A DNA stretch of 64,000 nucleotides, from positions 26,545 to 90,544 of the forward strand of contig WQSN01000005.1 in NCBI GenBank assembly GCA_009787835.1, read 5' to 3'. Positions 57,185 through 64,000 of the stretch are shown piece by piece. The notes beneath the pieces are model-generated. The model was not told where the DNA came from, ran no database searches, and was given only the letters and a program-made list of their open reading frames with translations. The stretch comes from Treponema sp. (lineage in GTDB: Bacteria > Spirochaetota > Spirochaetia > Treponematales > Breznakiellaceae). How positions within the stretch are numbered: position 1 is the first letter of the stretch; each line of letters opens with the position of its first letter. A program made the position numbers and the translations under genes.

Positions 57185-58653
57185 TACCGCGTCCTTAGGC
57201 CAATACCGCGTTCAGCCAATATCCATTCGTTCAGCCGCCATTCAATTGTGGCGACAGCGTCAAGTTCCTGGACCAAAAGATAATATCTGTTTGCCAGGTT
57301 TCTGTTTCCCCTGATATCATAATAGGACGCAAGATAAAAAAGCATTCTTGCCTTCGTATAAATATTTCTTTCACTTTCCACTTTTATTGTAACTTCAAAA
57401 TCGCCGCTGAAATCATGGAACAGCCTGATCATGGAATATTCAATTGAATCCCGCGGAACAGTCCGTAATACCTGAGCCAGAAACTGTTTTGGATCAGCCG
57501 GTCTGTTTGTCGCGCGTATCCAGTTAATTGCAGCTAACAGAGCGTAAGAGTACTCGCGCGGCGCCTGTCTGTAGGCGTCCAAAAAAGCGTCTCTGGCTCC
57601 CGCCCATTTTTTATCCTTCATTCTCAGCATTCCCAATCCCTCAAACGCGAAGTAATACTTCGGATTGAGCCGTGAGAGCATTGCGTAATCCTGTTCAGCG
57701 CCCGCGTAATCGCCGTGTTCTTCCTTAATACCAGCGCTGTATACATAGGCGATAAAGGTGTTAGGATCAATTTTTATGGCATGGTTAAATTCTTCCAGAG
57801 CTTCAGGTTTGCGGTTCATGTCCAGAAGGACAAGCCCGAGATCCACGATTACCCAGTAATTAGCAGGTTCAAGTCTTTTGGCTTCGCTCAGATCGGAAAA
57901 CGCGTCATTTAAAAAACCCGCGCCTTTGTAAAGCCTTGCGCGTTCATGCAAAGGTCTTGCCCATTGCGGATATTCGTTAATCGCCTGGTTTAAAAGCTGC
58001 TCCGCTTTTTTCGGTTCACTGTTATAACGGTATACAGATGCGCGACCGACCAGAGCCTCTCCGTTATTGGGTTCGGCGGCCAAAGCCCTGTCAAAATAAC
58101 CCGCGGCAGTACGCAAACCCTGGTTTCCCAGACTAATATTGCCAAGATCGGTAAGCGCCCTTGCATGGGCGGGATCAATCCTGATAACCCGTTCAAGAGT
58201 GGTACGCCTTTCCCGATCCTTGCCTTCCAAAGCGGAAACATCGGCAAGCACCATCAATGCTTCGGTATTATCAGGTTCTTTGGCTATTATCGCGTTCGCG
58301 ATTTTTTTTGCATCCGCGCTCTTACCCGCGGAATTCATAATTGAAGCCTGAATAATCTGTATTTCAGTTTTATCAGAGTCTTCCGGATTTAACTCTTCAA
58401 AGAGTTTGAGAGCCGAAGAAAAATCCCTGTCGGCTAGATGCTTTGCGACTTCGTAAAAAGTAAGCTCAAGAAAACTTGCCTGTTCAGCATTCCCCGGCAT
58501 TGGTATTATATTCCCGGGTACAGGTACTGTTAAATCCCAGGTTGAAGTATAACCATCATTCTGGGCAAAAAGCGCCGCATTCAGACCGGTAATCAATAAT
58601 AAAAAAATCTGCAAGCGCGGGAAAATACCGCTTCCATTGGCATCTATTTTCAT
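57184..58653 (-). CDS. Tetratricopeptide-repeat protein, secreted
   Basis: Signal peptide; repeated TPR units (ARALTDLGNISLGNQGLRTAAGYFDRALAAEPNNGEALVGRASVYRYN). Confidence 0.9.
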   Translation of the reverse strand: MKIDANGSGIFPRLQIFLLLITGLNAALFAQNDGYTSTWDLTVPVPGNIIPMPGNAEQASFLELTFYEVAKHLADRDFSSALKLFEELNPEDSDKTEIQIIQASIMNSAGKSADAKKIANAIIAKEPDNTEALMVLADVSALEGKDRERRTTLERVIRIDPAHARALTDLGNISLGNQGLRTAAGYFDRALAAEPNNGEALVGRASVYRYNSEPKKAEQLLNQAINEYPQWARPLHERARLYKGAGFLNDAFSDLSEAKRLEPANYWVIVDLGLVLLDMNRKPEALEEFNHAIKIDPNTFIAYVYSAGIKEEHGDYAGAEQDYAMLSRLNPKYYFAFEGLGMLRMKDKKWAGARDAFLDAYRQAPREYSYALLAAINWIRATNRPADPKQFLAQVLRTVPRDSIEYSMIRLFHDFSGDFEVTIKVESERNIYTKARMLFYLASYYDIRGNRNLANRYYLLVQELDAVATIEWRLNEWILAERGIGLRTR

Positions 58654-58743
58654 GTTAATATATACTATACAATAATTAATTAATCGGCAAGTTACATCAT
58701 TAGCTTAAACAGGCGGCCGGTTATAAAGGAATTTAAGGAAGTA

Positions 58744-60603
58744 ATGAAAAAATCATTTATGTCACGCATATTAATCATTGTTTTTATGTACTTTGCGGGA
58801 TTTTGCCTTCTGGTAATTATACAATTTCCGAATACCGGAAATTTTACGCTGACAATCGGCGGAATGACAGTAAAAGGCAGCTATTTGCAATCTGCCGCCG
58901 GAAACATCGCCGGAGGTTCGCAGCAGGTTTTATACGCGTCATCCCGGACGAATACCGGTTCAGAGGTAACTTCACTGGAAGAGGACAGCGAAGAAAATAA
59001 CACAGAAATAATTAATGTATCCCCGTGGCAAAATATAACCGGAGGAATAAAATTATATTACGGCGGTCTGGAATTCAATCTAATGTCAGTGAAAGATTTT
59101 GAGAAAAGCATGATTCTGACAGGATCTGACGGAAAAATATGGGCAATAAATCCCGAGAGCATGAGTACTGACAAAAATCACGCGCGCTTCGGCCTGCCCG
59201 GCGGAGTCACGCTTGATTTCAATTCATTGGATTCATTAAATTACTTTGGACTTAATATCAACGCTGATTTTCCGGAAGAAATTTCTGAAGTATCCATACC
59301 AATCGCGCCCTACCGTTCATCTTTAATCCGGGGCAATGATCAGCTTGGTATCCAATATAACAATGTACGGTATTACTTTACGGGATCTAGCAATGAGCTG
59401 GAAAACGCCAGATTGATTCTTTCAAATACAAACGCATTTGTCTCATACGGTTCGAGAGAAGAAAAACAGGATTCTTTTAATCCCGCGAATTATACAGTCG
59501 CCCGTTCCGGTGATAATGATTATGAAAATGCAATTTCCGCATGGGTGGATTTAAGTTATGCCCGCTGGAATCAAAACGCGTCCCTTCTTCAGAATGAGCT
59601 GGAAATCGCGGCTTTTCTCGCTGAATCGCTGCGCCGCGGAAGCTACACCGCGTCTGTCGCGGCAATCCCCAGGGACTTTATCAGCAGTTCGCGGCACGGT
59701 TACAGATCATCAGGATATCTGGGAGGCATGACAACCGCTTACCGTGTTTTTAACGCTGCGGAACAGGACAAAATAAATCTCATAACGCGTTTAACAAGAG
59801 AAAGGTCATTGGACATTTTGAAAGAAGAGAAAGTGCTTGATTACCTTCTGATACGCAACAATACTTCTCTTTCGAATAATGTATTGGAAAGCATAAATAA
59901 CATAAGCCCCGAACAAATCGCACTTGAACATTGTCCGGGAATACTGGAAATTTATAACGATATAAAAAGATGGCGGATACCTGTGATAAATTCAGCTGAA
60001 CTGCTGTATGAATCATTGATAGAACAAATTATCCTGCTTGTATCCGAAAATTTATACCGTGACGCAGATAATGATTTGGTTTATGTCCATAACGATGAAC
60101 ATTCAGGTTATGTTATCACTCCCGAATACAACCTGAGATTGGGAAAAGCGATAATTAACTGGGCGGAACTGGTGAGAAACACCGAATGGAGGGCAATAGG
60201 CCGCTCATTGGTTTTGTCTTCCCTTGTAAACAACAGCGTCGGCAACGGCAATTTATACAATATGGTTAATACTGGTAATTATTATCCAAAAGCGATGTCA
60301 CTTACAGATAACGGCATGTGGACATGGACTGTTTCTTCATCAGTAAGAGTATCAAACACAGGCGGTAATATGAATCTTGAGATTTCCTTTCCGCAGAACA
60401 TGTCGCACTTTCTGATAATCCGCGGGCTGCCGCCGTTTCTAAGAATTCAGATTCACGGGCAAGACTGGAGAACGGACAGTCAGTTTGAACGTTATGATTC
60501 ATCGGGCTGGGTATACTATTCGCAGGATCAAACGCTGATACTTAAAATGAGGCATCGCACAACAGTGGAGAGTGTCAGGGTCTTCTACAGAGCGGATGAA
60601 TAA
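58744..60603 (+). CDS. Conserved-looking hypothetical exported protein (619 aa)
   Basis: N-terminal TM/signal segment, long uninterrupted ORF; no known domain recognised. Confidence 0.75.
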   Translation: MKKSFMSRILIIVFMYFAGFCLLVIIQFPNTGNFTLTIGGMTVKGSYLQSAAGNIAGGSQQVLYASSRTNTGSEVTSLEEDSEENNTEIINVSPWQNITGGIKLYYGGLEFNLMSVKDFEKSMILTGSDGKIWAINPESMSTDKNHARFGLPGGVTLDFNSLDSLNYFGLNINADFPEEISEVSIPIAPYRSSLIRGNDQLGIQYNNVRYYFTGSSNELENARLILSNTNAFVSYGSREEKQDSFNPANYTVARSGDNDYENAISAWVDLSYARWNQNASLLQNELEIAAFLAESLRRGSYTASVAAIPRDFISSSRHGYRSSGYLGGMTTAYRVFNAAEQDKINLITRLTRERSLDILKEEKVLDYLLIRNNTSLSNNVLESINNISPEQIALEHCPGILEIYNDIKRWRIPVINSAELLYESLIEQIILLVSENLYRDADNDLVYVHNDEHSGYVITPEYNLRLGKAIINWAELVRNTEWRAIGRSLVLSSLVNNSVGNGNLYNMVNTGNYYPKAMSLTDNGMWTWTVSSSVRVSNTGGNMNLEISFPQNMSHFLIIRGLPPFLRIQIHGQDWRTDSQFERYDSSGWVYYSQDQTLILKMRHRTTVESVRVFYRADE

Positions 60604-60670
60604 AAAAAATATACCGAGTGATTTTCAAACATTGATGCAAATTTTAACTGAAACCGGTTTAAAAAACCGC

Positions 60671-61159
60671 TTACGATAAAAGTTCATTAACTTTTTGATC
60701 TGTTAATAGACCTTTCTTCTTTTGATCCAAAATAAAGAGCGTGTATTGTTTGTCATAAAAAGCAATATGGCTGCAAATCCAGTCTACAAGGGTATGCACA
60801 AATTTATTAGCGACATACTTCTTGCCTTCCTTAAAATCGTTCGCGGCCTGAATAATGTCTTCTATAAGTTCAGCGTGCATTTTTTTATGCTCAGCCAGGT
60901 TAGGATAATTAATGGCTTTCATGAGTTTGATTTCTACATTAAAGTGAAAATTAACATACTCTACCATTTTACCCATGGCGTCTTTGAAAGTGGTAAAAAG
61001 CTCATCATTTTTTACTATACACGCGTGATACAGATCATTTGTCAGGCTGATAAGCTGCCTGTGCTGGGAATCAATCGTGTTAATACCGGTATTATACTTG
61101 TTATTCCATGTAATAATTTCGGGATTATTCGCTCCCTGGGCAGACATATTTCCTGTCAT
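60671..61159 (-). CDS. Bacteriohemerythrin
   Basis: GINTIDSQHRQLISLTNDLY, HFNVEIKLM, HKKMHAEL, HIAFYDKQY iron-ligand pattern. Confidence 0.92.
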   Translation of the reverse strand: MTGNMSAQGANNPEIITWNNKYNTGINTIDSQHRQLISLTNDLYHACIVKNDELFTTFKDAMGKMVEYVNFHFNVEIKLMKAINYPNLAEHKKMHAELIEDIIQAANDFKEGKKYVANKFVHTLVDWICSHIAFYDKQYTLFILDQKKKGLLTDQKVNELLS

Positions 61160-61240
61160 ATCGGTAAATTCTATCAGATTAATTTTAAAATAGCAAGCTG
61201 ATTTAAAATATAATCATATATAAAATTAATATAATTCACT

Positions 61241-62575
61241 TTAAAACAATTTTCTGCATTCAAGGTAAAAACGCTTTTCACAGGAATACCCCATGGAAAA
61301 ACTTTTCCTTGGCAGGGGACCGAGACGCCCTACTGTTTTAAACAGGCTTGTCTTCTGAACCGGAGGCAGCAGGATTCCTGCGCGGTTTTTCTCATTGGCC
61401 AGACGAAACAGCTCCTCCCCGTCGTGGATATAGTCAATTAGCCTGAAATTTTTTCCGGTATAATTGTCCAGCAGCGGCTGAAGACAGGCGGTGGCAATCC
61501 CTTCGGCGGATGTCTGGATTAGCGCATAACGGCCTTCGCAGATAATGCCGAAACAATTTGCAGCGGTTGAAGCGGCGCATAATTGTGACAATTCCCCATT
61601 ATCTTTTGCCAGCCGGCAGGAAAAATCCGGCAGCGGCGAAAGCAGCGAAACAGCGTCATCAAAACCAATATCAAAAACAAGACGGTGTATGGGTTCAAAT
61701 TGAATTGCCGGATCATAAATGTTTTCAATCTCCGCAAGCGCATAACGGCACGGATGAGACAATTCCGTTCCTTTTCCCTTGTTCATTTTTTTATATTCCT
61801 CCCAAATACCTTTGGCGGCCGCAAGCGAATGGTTTCCGTCGCCTGCCGCAAAGAGGAACGGCAGTTTTCCTTCAGCAGTTATGCTGTCATCATACCGGCC
61901 GAAGGATCGGGAATATAATTCTTCAATTTTTTTAATTATAAAGGAAATATCGTCATCTTTATTTATTAACCACCCTTTTACATTTCCGCTGTCCATCATC
62001 AGCTGAGTATCGTAACAGGGAGCGGTATTTTTTACCCGTTCGCCGAGAGACGGCAAGAGGCTGTCATTATCATCATCAATCAATAACAGGACATGCGGCA
62101 GTTCAAGAGGCGCGCCGCGGCGGATATCCATTCTGGGAGGCAGTCTGTCTTCTACTGTTCCTTCGGTACAGCGGATTAAAGGACGCGCATCGCCAGCCCA
62201 ATCGTATTGTTCCAGATCAACTGCCGCGATTAATCCCCGGCGTTTCTTATAAAAAGGCGTATCCCTTTCAACATATATAAATCCAGGTCCCGGTTCCGAA
62301 AAAAAACCTTCTTGCAGATAACGCCTCATGGCTGAATGAATATTGCCGATTCTGTCCGCCGCGCCGCTGTCAGAAAGAAACACTTCCGGAAAAATTAAAT
62401 TTAAAGTTGAAGGCGCGCTGTCTGTAATTTCTTTTACTTTTTCCCAATACCCGCGATCCTGAGTAAATTGATCGCAGGCAATCACGGGCCATTTATGTAT
62501 GTCATTTCCGCCCGGCAGCAGTATGGACGGAATCTCAAGCCCAAGTTTTTTTAGTTGATTACTGTAGTTATTCAT
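61241..62575 (-). CDS. DUF1015 family protein
   Basis: KWPVIACDQFTQDRGYWEKV, FLFAAGDGNHSLAAAKGIWEEYK, RYALAEIENIYDPAIQFEPIHRLVF. Confidence 0.88.
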   Translation of the reverse strand: MNNYSNQLKKLGLEIPSILLPGGNDIHKWPVIACDQFTQDRGYWEKVKEITDSAPSTLNLIFPEVFLSDSGAADRIGNIHSAMRRYLQEGFFSEPGPGFIYVERDTPFYKKRRGLIAAVDLEQYDWAGDARPLIRCTEGTVEDRLPPRMDIRRGAPLELPHVLLLIDDDNDSLLPSLGERVKNTAPCYDTQLMMDSGNVKGWLINKDDDISFIIKKIEELYSRSFGRYDDSITAEGKLPFLFAAGDGNHSLAAAKGIWEEYKKMNKGKGTELSHPCRYALAEIENIYDPAIQFEPIHRLVFDIGFDDAVSLLSPLPDFSCRLAKDNGELSQLCAASTAANCFGIICEGRYALIQTSAEGIATACLQPLLDNYTGKNFRLIDYIHDGEELFRLANEKNRAGILLPPVQKTSLFKTVGRLGPLPRKSFSMGYSCEKRFYLECRKLF

Positions 62576-62687
62576 TGGCTGTATTGTATCAGGTGATTAG
62601 GGAATTTTCTATAACTATGGTATACATTAATTATCTCTATATACAGGCCAGGCATGGAAAAACTTATACAGGAAGGCGCTTGTGGAT

Positions 62688-63002
62688 TTATCTGTCTATT
62701 ATCTTAAAATCATAAATCAGGTAACGTCTTTCAGGCTGTGGTTTAAAAAACACTACCATGCACTTTTTATGATCAATGGGAAGGAATATTTTTTTACCGT
62801 CTTTATTGGTAAAATCAGGAGTACTTTGTTTTCCAGCTTTAATTCTTCCAATTATTTTTTCAAAAATATTAAGCCATAATTCATGATTATTTTCACCATC
62901 TTTAAATGCGTTGAATATTTTATCAATTACTGTAGAATCATAGAAATCACAACGGTCTTTTTCAGAGCATTCATAAATAAAACGCCTAAGCTTGTCCTTC
63001 AT
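62688..63002 (-). CDS. Small hypothetical protein, overlapping partner of the ImmA/IrrE gene
   Basis: 104-aa ORF overlapping the upstream gene by 17 nt on the same strand. Confidence 0.7.
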   Translation of the reverse strand: MKDKLRRFIYECSEKDRCDFYDSTVIDKIFNAFKDGENNHELWLNIFEKIIGRIKAGKQSTPDFTNKDGKKIFLPIDHKKCMVVFFKPQPERRYLIYDFKIIDR

Positions 63003-63654
63003 TGGTGCAGTGCCCCTCTAAAATATGATTCAACTCATTAAGTGATAATGGGGCTCTTTCTTCTATTTTAATATCAGAAGCCAGGTTTTCAGGCGTAAGC
63101 AAAGCAAGTTCCATTTCTATTTCGTCTCTGCGTTTCCTGATACATTTTGATTCAACATCGAACACTTCTGCTATCTCTTCATCTGTTTTATCTTCCAGTA
63201 AAATGAATCGCTCAGTAGGAATAAGTAAATTTGCCGCAAAATAATCAGCTATCGTCTCCTGGACAGCTTTGGTGCTACCTGCGTTCTCTTTCTTCCATGC
63301 CTCTCCATGGCGGGCTACAGCCTGTATTTCATCATGACTGCCCCTTTGTAAAATAAAATGAAATATTTCATGGGCTATTGAAAATCGCTGTTTTTGTAAA
63401 CTATCTTCATTGTTAAGAAAAATGACTGTACCCATAAGAAAAGCATGTTTGTTGAAAAATTCATCGGCGACACGTTTCATTTCTATTGGTGAAACCTGCT
63501 GAATATCAGTTATGCCGATCTTCTTTGCGACATATTCAATATCAACAGACGGTTTTTCCAAAGAATTTATATTCTTATCATGGGAAATAATAAAATCTAT
63601 AATATTCTTAAAATATTTGAAAATACTGTTTTTTATCATTTCATCAGAGGACAT
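62986..63654 (-). CDS. ImmA/IrrE family metallo-endopeptidase
   Basis: RFSIAHEIFHFILQRG (HExxH), ETIADYFAANLLIPTERF; C-terminal HTH-like KTDEEIAEVFDVESKCIRKR. Confidence 0.9.
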   Translation of the reverse strand: MSSDEMIKNSIFKYFKNIIDFIISHDKNINSLEKPSVDIEYVAKKIGITDIQQVSPIEMKRVADEFFNKHAFLMGTVIFLNNEDSLQKQRFSIAHEIFHFILQRGSHDEIQAVARHGEAWKKENAGSTKAVQETIADYFAANLLIPTERFILLEDKTDEEIAEVFDVESKCIRKRRDEIEMELALLTPENLASDIKIEERAPLSLNELNHILEGHCTNEGQA

Positions 63655-63825
63655 ATAAACTCCCTGACTAATAGTATAATGTCAGGATATGGGAATGTCA
63701 ATCACGCAAAACGCTGGTATAAATGATCCTCCGCAGAGCAGAGCAAGAACCTTTGATTAACACGAGTATACACAGAACCTCAACCGAACATACCGCAGGC
63801 AGGTGAAGGTTCCCTCTTGATAAAT

Positions 63826-64000
63826 CAACAACCTCGCTGTAAGCACTAAACTTGACCCACAAAATATTCAATAATTATTAAACGCGGGCTGTGCAAATCC
63901 CTGTCAGGGTCATAAACGGCTGTGACTATCTACAACGCACACTTTGGTGTGGCATTGTACGTGATCCACACCGAATGCCCCTGACAGGGATTTGCACAGC
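63826..64000 (+). repeat. Dispersed palindromic element family C copy 3 (core starts 63884, truncated by window end)
   Basis: Gap-free match to 12636-12810 at constant offset 51190; right arm perfectly complementary to left arm. Confidence 0.9.

Noticed and set aside
63720-63830. Possible gene fragment (plus frame AGINDPPQSRARTFD) after the ImmA/IrrE promoter region
   Set aside because: Only about 15 codons before a stop, with no flanking homology I can support.

Overview
This 64 kb window is gene-dense and looks chromosomal. Gene content suggests a spirochaete, probably Treponema-like (inference). I found no transposase, integrase, phage structural gene, rRNA or CRISPR array. Gene blocks in order: (1) a MalT/LuxR-type regulator and a multi-Hpt phosphorelay cluster ending in a REC-GGDEF diguanylate cyclase (0.6-8.1 kb); (2) a sugar isomerase/oxidoreductase trio, rsgA, a serine hydrolase and a cellobiose/N-acylglucosamine 2-epimerase-like gene (8.3-15.5 kb); (3) a TetR regulator with two HTH domains and a TolC/MFP/RND efflux operon with a PII-like partner (15.7-23.1 kb); (4) a cyclophilin-FKBP fusion, PBP1C, and a giant alpha-2-macroglobulin (23-32.6 kb); (5) a GH39-like lipoprotein, MATE transporter, MurA with Asp in place of the catalytic Cys, an NlpC/P60-like protein, nagB/nagA, CheY, a dihydrouridine synthase, a YgiQ radical-SAM protein, a NifU-like protein and two tRNA-Ser (32.7-44.8 kb); (6) YjbQ, a DUF4143 ATPase, ThuA and Gfo/Idh proteins, a GH38 mannosidase, an EF-G-like GTPase, TraB, a TPR protein, a hemerythrin, a DUF1015 protein and an ImmA/IrrE metallopeptidase module (44.9-63.7 kb). 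The most unusual signal is non-coding: several different families of large nested palindromes (about 105-150 bp) lie between genes. One recurs (12.6 kb, 63.8 kb, truncated at 15.55 kb) with a promoter-like leader and substitutions that preserve arm pairing. Other non-coding signals are an exact 23-bp iteron array at 46.67-46.78 kb and a palindrome-built tandem repeat inside the 5' end of the ygiQ-like gene. All family assignments come from reading the translated ORFs; no database search was possible.
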